Position numbers and translations under genes: made by a program. A model generated the notes under the pieces. It saw nothing but the letters and a program-made list of their open reading frames with translations. It did no database searches and was not told where the DNA came from. From contig NZ_QZMU01000001.1 in NCBI RefSeq assembly GCF_003932505.1, positions 1,302,001 to 1,366,000 of the forward strand: a stretch of 64,000 nt of DNA. Reading direction: 5' to 3'. The DNA comes from Thiohalobacter thiocyanaticus (GTDB lineage Bacteria > Pseudomonadota > Gammaproteobacteria > Thiohalobacterales > Thiohalobacteraceae). Position 1 is the stretch's first letter. Each line of letters begins with the position of its first letter. Shown here piece by piece: positions 53,918 to 62,948 of this stretch.

Positions 53918-54461
53918 ATGCCTGACTTCCCCTTTCCCCAGCCGGCCCCCGGGTTCGACGACCCGCTCGGCCTGCTGCGCGCCTGCCACATGCGCATGCT
54001 GATGCACTGCTCGACCCTGGAGCGCCTGCCGGCACAGCTCGCTGAAGGCAAGGCGGAGCAACTGCAGGAGACGGTGGAGAAGATCCGGCACTACTTCAAT
54101 ACCGCCGCGCACCTGCACCACCAGGACGAGGAGCGCGATCTGTTCCCGCTGCTGCAGCAGCAGAGCCCGGATTTCAACGCCGCGGTGCGCGAGCTCAGCG
54201 GCGACCACCCGGAACTGGAATCCGCCTGGCGTGAACTCGATGCCCTGCTCGCCGGGTTCGATGCCATCGACGACACCGACGCCCTGGATGCCAGCATCCG
54301 CGCCTTCACCAACGCCTACCGCCAGCACATCCAGAAAGAGGAACAGTCCATTCTCATGCCCGCGAGAAGCCCTGAACGCGACCGACCTCAAGCGTCTCGG
54401 CCGCGCCATGGCCCGGCGGCGGGATGTCTCCGAGGACGCCCTGCCCGACAGCCTCAAGTAG
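53918..54461 (+). CDS. Hemerythrin-domain protein with 3' frameshift
   Basis: The first 148 codons show a hemerythrin-like four-helix pattern: GLLRACHMRMLMHCSTLERL, KIRHYFNTAAHLHHQDEERDLFP, SGDHPELESAWRELDAL, and YRQHIQKEEQSILMP with His/Glu iron ligands. After MPA the frame leaves the family; a 1-base shift near 54363 restores the expected end REALNATDLKRLGRAMARRR and a stop at 54461. Left uncorrected, the frame runs to 54577 into repeat sequence. A sequencing error or a true frameshift are both possible. It probably binds di-iron and senses O2 or iron. Confidence 0.8.
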
Positions 54462-54511
54462 GATGGGTGAAGCGAAGCGCAACCCATCCTGCACGCTGCG
54501 CTGACTCTGCG

Positions 54512-54545
54512 GTACGAGATTGCCGCGCTGCGCTCGCAATGACAG
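54512..54545. repeat. Partial copy of the CTCGCAATGAC dispersed repeat
   Basis: TACGAGATTGCCGCGCTGCG followed by CTCGCAATGACAG, the right-hand half of the 51898-51983 element. An adjoining AGGATGGGT...AACCCATC inverted repeat (54462-54490) is also found near 60682-60770. Confidence 0.65.
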
Positions 54546-54571
54546 CACTTTATAGTGCCGGCGGTGTACTG

Positions 54572-55831
54572 CTATAGCAACGCCGCCAGATGCTGCAGCA
54601 CCCGGTCGCGCGCCCCGCGGTTGGCCTCGACCGCCTGGCGGGCCCGCTCGCCCCACTGCGCCCGTTCGCTGGCATCCTCCAGCCAGGCCGTGACCGCGGC
54701 GGCCAGCTCCGCCACGTCCGCCACCGTCCGCACCGCGCCCGCCGCTTCCAGCAGCTGCACGATGCCGCTGAAGTTGAACATGTGCGGCCCGCACAGGATG
54801 GGCAGCCCCAGCGCCGCCGGCTCCAGCGGGTTGTGGCCGCCGACCGGGACCAGGCTGCCGCCGACGAAGGCCAGATCAGCGGCGGCCAGCAGCACCGGCA
54901 GCTCGCCCATGGTGTCGCCCAGGTAGACCGCCGCCTCTGACGTCACAGCCTCGTTGCGGCTGCGGCGCGCGCCGCGGAAACCCGCGCGCTCGACCAGTCC
55001 GGCCACGCGGGCAAAGCGCTCGGGATGACGCGGCACCAGGATCAGCAGCGCCTGCGGCAGCCGTGCGCGTACCCGCCGGTGCGCGGCCAGCAACAGCTCG
55101 TCCTCGCCCTCGTGGGTGCTGGCGGCGATCCACACCGGCCGGGCCGGATCCCAGCCACGGCGCAGTACCTCGGCCTGCTCCCGCGCACTGCCGGGGATGA
55201 CGGCATCGAACTTGGTGTTGCCGGTGACCGTGACCCGCGCCGGGGCCGCACCCAGGTCGATCAGGCGTTCGGCATCGGCCCGGGTCTGGGCGCCGATCCA
55301 GCTCACCCGGCCCAGGGTGGCGGCGGTCAGTCCGGGCACCCGGCGATACCGCGCCGCCGAACGGGCCGACAGACGGGCGTTGATCAGGGCCACAGGGATG
55401 TTCCGGCGCTGACAGGCGGCGATCAGGTTGGGCCAGAGCTCGGTCTCCATGATCAGGCCCAGCCGCGGCTGGACGCGGCCCAGAAACCGCGCCACCGCAT
55501 CGGGCAGGTCCCAGGGCAGGTAGCAGTGCCGGACCCGCTGGCCGAACAGCCGCTGCCCCTGCATGGCGCCGGTCGGGGTGGTGGTGGTGACCAGCAGCTC
55601 GTATTCCGGGTAGCGTTCCAGCAGCGCCGTGACCAGGGGGGCGGCGGCCTGCACCTCGCCCACCGAGACCGCATGCACCCAGATCCAGGGCCGTGCCTCC
55701 AGCACCGGCACGAAACCGAAGCGCTCGCCCCAGCGGCGCAGGTACGCGGGCGCGCGCAGGCCGCGCCAGAGCAACCGCAGCAGGGCCAGGGGGATCAGCA
55801 GATACAGCAGGGCGGAATAGAGCGCGCGCAA
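54572..55831 (-). CDS. waaA: 3-deoxy-D-manno-octulosonic acid (KDO) transferase
   Basis: 419 residues from TTG 55831, 5 nt after GGAAG; this gives the standard WaaA start (membrane anchor YSALLYLLIPLALLRLLWRG). Longer frames to 56062 include repeat sequence. Motifs: WIWVHAVSVGEVQAA (catalytic Glu), LLVTTTTPTGA, METELWPNLI, and the GT-B C-terminal SLVPVGGHNPLEPAALGLP. It transfers KDO from CMP-KDO to lipid A precursor at the inner membrane. Confidence 0.94.
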   Translation of the reverse strand: MRALYSALLYLLIPLALLRLLWRGLRAPAYLRRWGERFGFVPVLEARPWIWVHAVSVGEVQAAAPLVTALLERYPEYELLVTTTTPTGAMQGQRLFGQRVRHCYLPWDLPDAVARFLGRVQPRLGLIMETELWPNLIAACQRRNIPVALINARLSARSAARYRRVPGLTAATLGRVSWIGAQTRADAERLIDLGAAPARVTVTGNTKFDAVIPGSAREQAEVLRRGWDPARPVWIAASTHEGEDELLLAAHRRVRARLPQALLILVPRHPERFARVAGLVERAGFRGARRSRNEAVTSEAAVYLGDTMGELPVLLAAADLAFVGGSLVPVGGHNPLEPAALGLPILCGPHMFNFSGIVQLLEAAGAVRTVADVAELAAAVTAWLEDASERAQWGERARQAVEANRGARDRVLQHLAALL

Positions 55832-55959
55832 GGATACTTCCAGCAACTCGGACACAAGGCTGCCGAGTATCCCGCCTGGGACGGGCGACTGCAATGACCG
55901 GGGCTGCGGACAAGTCCGCGCATGAGCAGGTAAACTGACCCGCATGCTACTTACAGGAC

Positions 55960-56039
55960 CGTCATCCCGGCGCAGGCCGGGATCCAGCAACCCACATTCA
56001 TCACTGCCACCTGGATTACTGCATTCGCAGGAATAACGG
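55960..56039. repeat. CGTCATCCCGGCGCAGGCCG dispersed repeat
   Basis: CGTCATCCCGGCGCAGGCCG with GGATCCAG at the left and CTGGATTACTGCATTCGCAG at the right form imperfect arms. Lies between the divergent waaA and acyltransferase genes. Confidence 0.75.
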
Positions 56040-56060
56040 GAAGTGAATTCAATTCCAACC

Positions 56061-56978
56061 ATGCCGCGCTCCGACCCCCTGCCCCCCGCCCTGCTCGCCC
56101 CGCGCCACTGGCCGACCTGGCTGCTGCTCGGGCTGGGATGGTGCCTGGCACAGCTGCCCTGGCCGCTGCAGCGCCGCCTGGGTCGGGGACTGGGACGACT
56201 GCTGTATCACCTCGCCCGCCGGCGGCGGCGCGTCGCCCACATCAACCTGAAGCTGTGCTTCCCCGGAAAGGACGCCCTTGAACGCGATCTGCTGCTGCGG
56301 CGGCATTTCCGTTCGCTGGGGATGGGCGTGGTGGAAACCGCCATGAGCTGGTGGACGCCGGCGCATCGGCTCGCCCACCGGTACCAGCTCGAAGGGCTGG
56401 AACACCTGCAGGCCGCCCTGGCCCGCGGCCGCGGCGTGATCCTGCTGAGCGCGCATTTCACCACCCTGGAGATCGGCGGCCGGCTGCTGGCCCAGCGGGC
56501 GCCCTTCCATGTGCTCTACCGCAGCCACAAGAACCCGGTGTTCGAACGTGTCATGCGCCGGGCGCGGGAACGCCACTTCGAGCGCGCCATCGCCCGCGAG
56601 GACATGCGCGGCTTCCTGCGCAGCCTGAAACAGAACATGCCGGTGTGGTACGCCCCCGATCAGGACTACGGTCGCGAGAAGAGCGTGTTCGCACCCTTCT
56701 TCGGCGTACCGGCGGCCACCATCACCGCCACCTCGCGCCTGGCCGCGGCCAGCGGCGCGGCGGTGGTGCCTTTCTTCCCCGAGCGGCGCGCCGACGGCCG
56801 CGGCTATGTGCTGCGCCTGTATCCGGCGCTGGAAGGGTTTCCCGGGGAATCCCCCGAGGCCGACGCCGCCCGCCTCAATGCGCTGATCGAGGAACAGGTG
56901 CGCGCCAGGCCCGAGCAGTACCTGTGGGTGCACCGGCGCTTCAAGACCCGGCCCGAAGGCGCAGCAGGGGTATACTGA
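56061..56978 (+). CDS. Lipid A biosynthesis acyltransferase (LpxL/HtrB family)
   Basis: 305 residues. An N-terminal hydrophobic segment, RRRRRVAHINLKLCFP, the HX4E active-site motif LLSAHFTTLEIG (His132, Glu137), LYRSHKNPVFE, MPVWYAPDQDYG, and FFPERRADGRGYVLRLYPAL. It adds secondary acyl chains to KDO2-lipid A at the inner membrane. Adjacent to waaA on the opposite strand, and 6 bp before the O-antigen ligase-like gene on the same strand. Confidence 0.93.
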   Translation: MPRSDPLPPALLAPRHWPTWLLLGLGWCLAQLPWPLQRRLGRGLGRLLYHLARRRRRVAHINLKLCFPGKDALERDLLLRRHFRSLGMGVVETAMSWWTPAHRLAHRYQLEGLEHLQAALARGRGVILLSAHFTTLEIGGRLLAQRAPFHVLYRSHKNPVFERVMRRARERHFERAIAREDMRGFLRSLKQNMPVWYAPDQDYGREKSVFAPFFGVPAATITATSRLAAASGAAVVPFFPERRADGRGYVLRLYPALEGFPGESPEADAARLNALIEEQVRARPEQYLWVHRRFKTRPEGAAGVY

Positions 56979-56984
56979 GCGCCC

Positions 56985-58109
56985 ATGGATCGACCCAGCC
57001 CTGCCGTCATCGCCGCCCACGGCCTGTTCGCCGTCCTGCTGCTGAGCATCCCGCCCAAGTGGGCCAGCCTGCACATCAGCGGCGGCCTGCTGATGCTGGC
57101 CCTGCTGCTGGCACGACGCGCCGACTGGCGGGCCCCGGCCCTGCGCGGTTATCTCGCCGCCAGCGCCTGGTGGCTGGTGCCCGTGACCCTGGCCGGCATC
57201 GGCCAGCAGCTGACGGGGATGGAGACCGCCAGCAGCTGGGCCGATCTCATCAAGCTCAACCTGCGGCTGCTCGGCGTCGGCCTGGGGCTGCTGCTGCTGT
57301 TCCAGCGCGGCTGGCTGACGCGGCGCGGCGCGGCCTGGATCGCCCTCGGCGCGCTGGCGGTCATCGCCCTCAGCGGCCATGTCGACTGGGTGCAGCGCCA
57401 CGGCGCCGACCCGCTGGCCTGGCCCAGGCCGTATTTCACGGGGCTTGCGGGCAACCCCAATCCCTACGGCACTTTCGCCGCCCTCGGCCTGATCCTCAGC
57501 GCCGGACTGCTGCGCGCCCGGCCGTCTAATATCGGGTTATGGCTGCTGACGGCGCTGCTGCTCACCGCCATCTGGGGCTCGGATTCGCGCGGTGCGGTGC
57601 TGGTCAGCCTGACCGGTCTGCTGATCCTGTTCTGGCCCTGGCGTCACCGGCTGCTGGCCGGCCTGACGCTGCTGGCCGTCGCGCTGGCGTACAGCTATGT
57701 GCTCGCGGGCGGCATCCCCGCCGACGAACTCGGCAGCGGCGACCAGCGGCGGATCGAGGCCGCCTGGTTCAGTCTGCACAGGATCCTCGAATCGCCCCTG
57801 CTCGGCTGGGGCATCGACGCCTTCCGCGACCTGCCCGGGGCGCCGCTCAACTCACCGCACAACCTGCTGCTGGACCTGGCTCTGGGCGGCGGGCTGCTCG
57901 CCCTGGCCGGCTGGCTGTGGTCGACGGGCCGACTGGCCCTGATGCTGGAACGCGACGGGCGCCGGGAGACCCGGCTCATGCTGGCACTGCTGGCGGCAGC
58001 GGTGGTGGCCGGCGGCATCGAGTATCCGCTGCTGAACTCGACGCATTTTCTGAATATCTGGATGCTGGTGACCTGTTTCTGCTGGTGGATATTGCGGAGT
58101 GAGGCGTGA
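56985..58109 (+). CDS. O-antigen ligase-like membrane protein (Wzy_C family)
   Basis: 374 residues with ten or more predicted transmembrane helices and a periplasmic loop LESPLLGWGIDAFRDLPGAPLNSPHNLLLD. The pattern GWG...(N)xHN is the Wzy_C/WaaL signature; SRGAVLVSL earlier also fits. It would ligate O-antigen or a sugar repeat to lipid A-core. Its start is 6 bp after the acyltransferase stop. The GT9 gene start GTGA overlaps its stop by 4 bp. Confidence 0.88.
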   Translation: MDRPSPAVIAAHGLFAVLLLSIPPKWASLHISGGLLMLALLLARRADWRAPALRGYLAASAWWLVPVTLAGIGQQLTGMETASSWADLIKLNLRLLGVGLGLLLLFQRGWLTRRGAAWIALGALAVIALSGHVDWVQRHGADPLAWPRPYFTGLAGNPNPYGTFAALGLILSAGLLRARPSNIGLWLLTALLLTAIWGSDSRGAVLVSLTGLLILFWPWRHRLLAGLTLLAVALAYSYVLAGGIPADELGSGDQRRIEAAWFSLHRILESPLLGWGIDAFRDLPGAPLNSPHNLLLDLALGGGLLALAGWLWSTGRLALMLERDGRRETRLMLALLAAAVVAGGIEYPLLNSTHFLNIWMLVTCFCWWILRSEA

Positions 58110-59029
58110 GGCGTGAGACGCACAACATCCTGGTGATCCGCCACGGCGCCTTCGGCGACCTGATCCAGTGCAGCGGGGCGCTGGCGGATCTGCGCGCCTT
58201 TCATCACGACGCCCGCATCACGCTGCTCACGGAACCCGCCTATCGCACCCTGATGCAGCGCTGTCCGCATGTGAATGCCGTGATCACGGACGCACGCCTG
58301 CCGTTGCGCCGGCTGCGGGAGCAGCTCGCACTGCGCCGGCGGCTGCGCGAGCAGGGTTTCGATTTCGTCTATGACCTGCAGAACTCCGACCGCACTGCCC
58401 TGTACCGGCGGCTGTTCCTGCCCGGCATTCCCTGGTCGCGTGACACCGGCACGGTGGCCGCCGGGGAGCCCGACGTGGTGCGCTACCAGGCCCAGCTCAC
58501 GGCCGCCGGGGTACCGGTGGTGCACACCTGTGAGCCCGACGTCGGCTGGATGGCCGATGACGCGACGGCGCTGCTGGACGCCGCCGGGGTACGCCGACCC
58601 TATATCGTGCTCATCCCCGGCAGCGCGGCGCGCCATCCGCACAAGCGCTGGCCGCATTACGCCGAACTGGCCGCGGCTCTGTGCGAACGCGGCCATGAGG
58701 TCGTCACCGCGCCCGGCCCGGATGAACTGGAACTGGCGCGGTCCATCCCCGGCCATACGCTCACCGGCCCCGACGGCTACCTGAACTGGTTCCAGCTGGC
58801 CGGCGCGCTGCGCCAGGCCGCCTTCGTGATCGGCAACGACACCGGCCCCAGCCACCTGGCCGCCTGCCTGGGCGCGCCGGGGCTGGCCCTGTTCGGACCG
58901 CACACCACGCCGCGGCGAACGGGGATCCTGCGACCGCATTTCGACGCCGTGGCGGTGCCCGACCTGAACGCGTTGAGCGTGGAGGAAGTGCTGGCGCGGA
59001 TCGAGCCGTATCTGACCCAGGCTGGGTGA
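58106..59029 (+). CDS. Glycosyltransferase family 9 (heptosyltransferase-like)
   Basis: 307 residues, GTG start at 58106 overlapping the previous stop. GT9 features: ILVIRHGAFGDLIQCSGALADLRA, DFVYDLQNSDRTALYRRL, the PGSAARHPHKRWP box, and FVIGNDTGPSHLAACLGAP, a typical acceptor/donor pocket for heptosyltransferases. It probably adds a heptose to the LPS core at the cytoplasmic face. Confidence 0.93.
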   Translation: MRRETHNILVIRHGAFGDLIQCSGALADLRAFHHDARITLLTEPAYRTLMQRCPHVNAVITDARLPLRRLREQLALRRRLREQGFDFVYDLQNSDRTALYRRLFLPGIPWSRDTGTVAAGEPDVVRYQAQLTAAGVPVVHTCEPDVGWMADDATALLDAAGVRRPYIVLIPGSAARHPHKRWPHYAELAAALCERGHEVVTAPGPDELELARSIPGHTLTGPDGYLNWFQLAGALRQAAFVIGNDTGPSHLAACLGAPGLALFGPHTTPRRTGILRPHFDAVAVPDLNALSVEEVLARIEPYLTQAG

Positions 59030-59049
59030 AGCCCAAACCTACGCTATTC

Positions 59050-59197
59050 CGTCATTGCGAGGCGCACAGCGCCGTGGCAATCCCGTAATGCGGAGTCAAT
59101 CGGTCAGAGATTGCCGCGTCACTTCTCCCACAGAACCCCTCCGGGGTTCATCATGGGTACCTTACCCTCCGGGTCAAGGCATCCTCACAATGACGAC
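59050..59197. repeat. Dispersed repeat with CCCCTCCGGGG core (left side of the GT25 cassette)
   Basis: Begins CGTCATTGCGAGG and contains TTCTCCCACAGAACCCCTCC, then GGGTTCATCATGGGTACC. The last 90 bp are the reverse complement of the left part of the 60505-60642 element. Confidence 0.8.
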
Positions 59198-59228
59198 CGT
59201 CTTTTCGCCCAAATCAACGGCATTCGAT

Positions 59229-60032
59229 TCAGAAACCCCTCAGCTGCTTGATACCGGCCCGCAGCACATCCCAGAGTCCGGTTAGCGCGAACTGCAACCG
59301 CCGCAACCCCAGACCCAGCCGGAAGGCGGCGGGCCCGACCGCGCGGTCCGACGCCAGCCGCCCGTGCAGATGCCGGTCACGATCAGGACCGGGGGCACGC
59401 TGACCGATGTCGGAGAAGTCGGAGAACTGCCCGACCCGGGTGGGCGAGACGGCGGCGACATGAAACCGCGCGGCCAGGTGGCGGGCATACCAGCGGTCGA
59501 TGGCGCGGTGCCGGGCCAGCCAGGGCCAGACGTCGGCTGCATCCGGCAGCTGTTGCAACAGCCAGTCATACAGGCTGGCACGCACGAGATAGGCATGAGT
59601 GGTGTAGGCACCCTGCACGGCATACAGCGAGGTGGCAGCGTCGAGCGCCGCCAGTCGCTGCAGCGGACCCAGGCAGCGGCTGTAGCCGAGATAGCAGATA
59701 TCCCATTGCGCCGCCGCCAGCGCCGGCGTCCGCAACGCCGCATCCAGCGCTGCGTCGAACTCGACGTCGTCCTCCAGGATCAGCACGCTGCGCCAGCCCC
59801 GTTCCCGTGCCAGCTCAATGGCGCGACGGTGCGACAGCACACAGCCGGCCCGACCGGCCCAGGCCCGGTCGCGACTGCGGCCGCGGAACCAGGGCGCGTC
59901 GCCGTAGCCCGGCAGCACCGTGCCCGCGACCGCCGCCAGCCGCTGCCAGCCGGCCAGGGCGGGCACGGCCGCCGCCTGTTCGCGAAAGCGTGCCAGCCGG
60001 TCGGGACGGCTGTCGAGATTGATCAGCAGCAC
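59229..60032 (-). CDS. Glycosyltransferase family 25 (LPS sugar transferase)
   Basis: 267 residues from GTG 60032. GT25 signatures: VLLINLDSRPDRL, GCVLSHRRAIELARERG, SVLILEDDVEF (DDV, nucleotide-sugar/Mn binding), WDICYLGYSRCLGPL. GT25 enzymes add galactose or glucose to lipooligosaccharide. It starts 22 bp after the DUF6165 gene; no ATG is in frame close by. The gene pair is framed by inverted copies of a dispersed repeat. Confidence 0.85.
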   Translation of the reverse strand: MLLINLDSRPDRLARFREQAAAVPALAGWQRLAAVAGTVLPGYGDAPWFRGRSRDRAWAGRAGCVLSHRRAIELARERGWRSVLILEDDVEFDAALDAALRTPALAAAQWDICYLGYSRCLGPLQRLAALDAATSLYAVQGAYTTHAYLVRASLYDWLLQQLPDAADVWPWLARHRAIDRWYARHLAARFHVAAVSPTRVGQFSDFSDIGQRAPGPDRDRHLHGRLASDRAVGPAAFRLGLGLRRLQFALTGLWDVLRAGIKQLRGF

Positions 60033-60054
60033 GCCATCGAACGGACAGCCGGGA

Positions 60055-60459
60055 TCAGCGGAACTCGGTATAGGATTTCTCCTCGACAATGCGCGAGCCG
60101 CACAATTCATTGATGGCCTTCTTGAGTTCGGCGCGGCGGTCGTTCCGCAGGTAGACCGAGCGCGCCAGCTCGATGAAGCGGTCACCGAAATCCTTTTGCG
60201 CCTCGCAGTCGCGGATGGCGTCCTCGATCTCCCACAGGGCGGCATTGACCTGCTTCAACTCATCCTCCAGCCGGTCCAGTTCCGGCGCGGCGGGCAGCGT
60301 CCCGGCCCGTACCCGCGACAGCACCTCGAACTCGCGGCGCACATTGGCCAGTTTGGCCGGGTCGCTCATACGCTCGGACTTGATGCGCAGGATGGTGAGC
60401 TTGTCGATCAGCTCGCCGGCGCCGACTTCGATCAGGATGGTGTTTTCAGTGTCGTTCAT
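60055..60459 (-). CDS. DUF6165-family protein
   Basis: 134 residues. Motifs EVGAGELIDKLTILRIKSERM, NVRREFEVLS, LEDELKQVNAALWEIEDAIRD and FIELARSVYLRNDRRAELKKAIN show a helical coiled-coil-like protein without catalytic residues. The family is commonly placed beside glycosyltransferase genes, and its role is unknown; it is the upstream partner of GT25 here. Confidence 0.85.
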   Translation of the reverse strand: MNDTENTILIEVGAGELIDKLTILRIKSERMSDPAKLANVRREFEVLSRVRAGTLPAAPELDRLEDELKQVNAALWEIEDAIRDCEAQKDFGDRFIELARSVYLRNDRRAELKKAINELCGSRIVEEKSYTEFR

Positions 60460-60504
60460 GCGTTTCCTTCAGCAGGCGCAATCCAGGGAACCTCCGATTA
60501 ATTA

Positions 60505-60642
60505 CGTCATTGCGATGCCCAGACCCGGAGGGTGGGGTACCCATAATGAACCCCGGAGGGGTTCTATGGGAGAAGCGACGTGGCAATCTCCAACCGATTG
60601 ATGCTGCATTACGAGATTGCCACGCTTTGCTCGCAATGACGG
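60505..60642. repeat. Dispersed repeat, inverted copy (right side of the GT25 cassette)
   Basis: Begins CGTCATTGCGATGCCC and ends CTCGCAATGACGG before GGTTTTTTT. Contains GGTACCCATAATGAACCCCG, complementary to part of the 59050-59197 element. An AGGATGGGTGG...CCACCCATCCTA inverted repeat follows at 60682-60765. Confidence 0.8.
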
Positions 60643-60769
60643 GGTTTTTTTAATTAATCAGAGGTTCCCCAGACCCGTTTCGCAGGATGGGTGGAGGCGC
60701 TTGCGCCATAACCCATCACCAGGCCGCTGGAGGTGATGGGTTGCGCTTCGCTCCACCCATCCTACGGGC

Positions 60770-61822
60770 TCATCCACGTTGATACAGGCAGCGCATGCGG
60801 GCGCGGGCCTTCTCCCAGAGCTGCGCCAGCGCGACGCCGGGGCGCTCTCGGCGCAGGGCATAGCGCGAATACAGCTTCCCGCCCGGCGCGGCCGCCGGCC
60901 GGTCGTGGCGGGCCTCGATGACGCCGGCCACCGCGGCAAAGAAATTGTACTCTTCCAGCACCCGCCGGCGCGCCTCGCGAATGGCGGGCAGGCGCCGTTC
61001 ATATTCGCCCTCCCCGGCCAGGACCGCCTTGATGGTACTCAAGGCGCGGTCGAAGTCGGTGATGTCGATCGGGATCAGGCTGTCGGCAGGAAAATAATCG
61101 GTCACGTTGGGACAGCCGTGGTAGAAGGGCAGCGTGAAGCCGAGAAAGGCATCGGCCAGCTTCTCGGTCCAGTGATGCGGGCTCAGGTGATTCTCGATGG
61201 CGATGTGGCAGCGGTAGGCGTCAAGCGCCGCGGCCTTGTCATCCAGCGCACGTATGTCGCCGCCCCCGCGGCCATGGACATCGAGTTCCGGCAGCGCCGC
61301 GCGCAGCCGGCGCATGAAATCGTGGCGCTGACGGTGGCGGGTATGACGCTGGCGCTTGTCCGACCAGACCAGGGAGATGTCGCGGGTCTTGTGCGGCGGC
61401 GCCATGGCGGCCAGTTCATCCCAGGCGGTCAAGCTGCTGCCGCTCACGCCGTAGAACCAGCGCAGCCCCGGCTGGGCGTACACGCGGTCGGGATGCGGCA
61501 GCGCCCAGGGCTCCTGGCTTGTGAGCACGCAGCCGAACTGATCGGTATAGGCGCGGCCGTAGCTCTTGATGGATGCAGGCTCGGTCGTCACCAGCAGGGT
61601 ATGCGCGCGCGGACAGGCCAGGGACTCGATGCGCCGCGAGCGGCGCTCGCCGGCCTGCGGCGGCAGATCGTCGTAGACCACCAGCCAGTCGTAGTCGCGC
61701 CCGTCCGGATCGAAGCTGAAGCGGCAGCGGCCCCAGCGCTGCTGCGTCCCCGGCAGCTGGCGCTCCCACACGCCCGGCGCTTCGCGGCTCAGTACCTTGA
61801 CGCGGATGTCCGCAGCACTCAT
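60770..61822 (-). CDS. Glycosyltransferase family 10 (fucosyltransferase-like)
   Basis: 350 residues. GT10 motifs: HTLLVTTEPASIKSYGRAYT, the C-terminal CHIAIENHLSPHHWTEKLADAF, and GFTLPFYHGCPNVTDYFPADS, equivalent to the alpha1,3-fucosyltransferase signature. A sugar transfer in LPS or O-antigen assembly is likely; the donor might be GDP-fucose, but GT10 members also use other GDP-sugars. The ATGA start overlaps the stop of the GT4 gene. Confidence 0.85.
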   Translation of the reverse strand: MSAADIRVKVLSREAPGVWERQLPGTQQRWGRCRFSFDPDGRDYDWLVVYDDLPPQAGERRSRRIESLACPRAHTLLVTTEPASIKSYGRAYTDQFGCVLTSQEPWALPHPDRVYAQPGLRWFYGVSGSSLTAWDELAAMAPPHKTRDISLVWSDKRQRHTRHRQRHDFMRRLRAALPELDVHGRGGGDIRALDDKAAALDAYRCHIAIENHLSPHHWTEKLADAFLGFTLPFYHGCPNVTDYFPADSLIPIDITDFDRALSTIKAVLAGEGEYERRLPAIREARRRVLEEYNFFAAVAGVIEARHDRPAAAPGGKLYSRYALRRERPGVALAQLWEKARARMRCLYQRG

Positions 61823-62934
61823 CCGGCCAGTTCCCGGTACAGGTCCAGGGTGGCATCCAGCATGGCCTGCAGGTCGTAGTCGCGACTGGGCGGGATCTCG
61901 GGCGGGCGGGCATGGAGTTCGCGCACGGTGCGTTCCAGGGCATCCAGATCGCCCACCGGCACCCGGCCGGCGGGGAACAGCCGGGTCAGCACCTCACCCA
62001 CGCCGCCGTGATCATAACCGGCCACCGACACGCCCATGTACAGCGCCTCGACCACGCTGCGACCGAAGGACTCGGGCTTGCTTGAAAGCGACAGCACCAG
62101 GTTGGAGACGGCATAGATGTCGCGCACGTCCATGCGGTGACCGGTGAAGGTGATGTGCGCGCCCAGGCCGCGGCGCCGGATCTGCTCGTGCAGACCGTGC
62201 GCGTAGCGCCGCCGGCGCGGATCCTCGCCGCCGACAATCAGGCCGTGCACCGGCAACCCGGCGGCCACCAGCCGAGCCATCAGCTCGATGAAATCGGTGT
62301 GGCCCTTGAGCCGGGTCAGCCGCCCCGGCAGGGTCAGCACGTAACGCTCCAGCAGGAAGGGATACTGCTCGAACCAGGCCCGGGCCCAGGATTCAGGCGG
62401 GCGATAGCCGTGGGGAAAGACGGCCGGGTCCACACCGCGCGGGATGGTGACGATGCGCGCCGGCGGTACCTGCGGGTAGTTGTCCAGGATGTAGCGCCGG
62501 GCCGTGTCGGAGACGGCGATCACCCGCTCGCCGCGGGTCATCACGCTGCTGTAGCGGCTGACCGAGTAGAGCCCGTGCACGGTGGTGACGAAACGCGGCC
62601 GGTCCGTCTCCGGCAGGCCCTTCCAGGCCCGCCATGCCACCCAGGCCGGCAGGCGCGAGCGGGCATGCAGGATGTCCACCCGCTGTTCGCCCAGGAAGTT
62701 GCGCAGGCGGCTCACCCAGCGCAGGGTCAGCGGCGACTTGGCGCCGATGGGCCACTGCAGGTGTTGGCTGCCCTGGCCGGTCAGGCGCGAGACCAGCTGA
62801 CCGCCGCCGGAGATCACCCAGGAGCTGTGGCCGCGGCGGACCAGTTCACGCGCGACCTCCAGGGTGCCGCGCTCCACCCCACCGCCCTCGAGCGCGGGCA
62901 GCAGCTGGACCACCGTCAGGGGCCGTTCGCTCAT
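61819..62934 (-). CDS. Glycosyltransferase family 4 (GT-B)
   Basis: 371 residues. VVQLLPALEGGGVERGTLEVA near the start, LHARSRLPAWVAWRA, a CDK-like middle, and GT4 donor motif SNLVLSLSSKPESFGRSVVEALYMGVSVAGYDHGG with the E-x7-E pair. It is a retaining sugar transferase in cell-surface polysaccharide synthesis. Translationally coupled to GT10; preceded by the ELM1-like gene 14 bp upstream. Confidence 0.93.
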   Translation of the reverse strand: MSERPLTVVQLLPALEGGGVERGTLEVARELVRRGHSSWVISGGGQLVSRLTGQGSQHLQWPIGAKSPLTLRWVSRLRNFLGEQRVDILHARSRLPAWVAWRAWKGLPETDRPRFVTTVHGLYSVSRYSSVMTRGERVIAVSDTARRYILDNYPQVPPARIVTIPRGVDPAVFPHGYRPPESWARAWFEQYPFLLERYVLTLPGRLTRLKGHTDFIELMARLVAAGLPVHGLIVGGEDPRRRRYAHGLHEQIRRRGLGAHITFTGHRMDVRDIYAVSNLVLSLSSKPESFGRSVVEALYMGVSVAGYDHGGVGEVLTRLFPAGRVPVGDLDALERTVRELHARPPEIPPSRDYDLQAMLDATLDLYRELAG

Positions 62935-62948
62935 CCGGCCTGCCCCGC

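Noticed and set aside
52560..54035. Long open frame antisense to tolC
   Set aside because: Composition is that of a shadow frame; tolC on the plus strand has signal peptide and full motifs.
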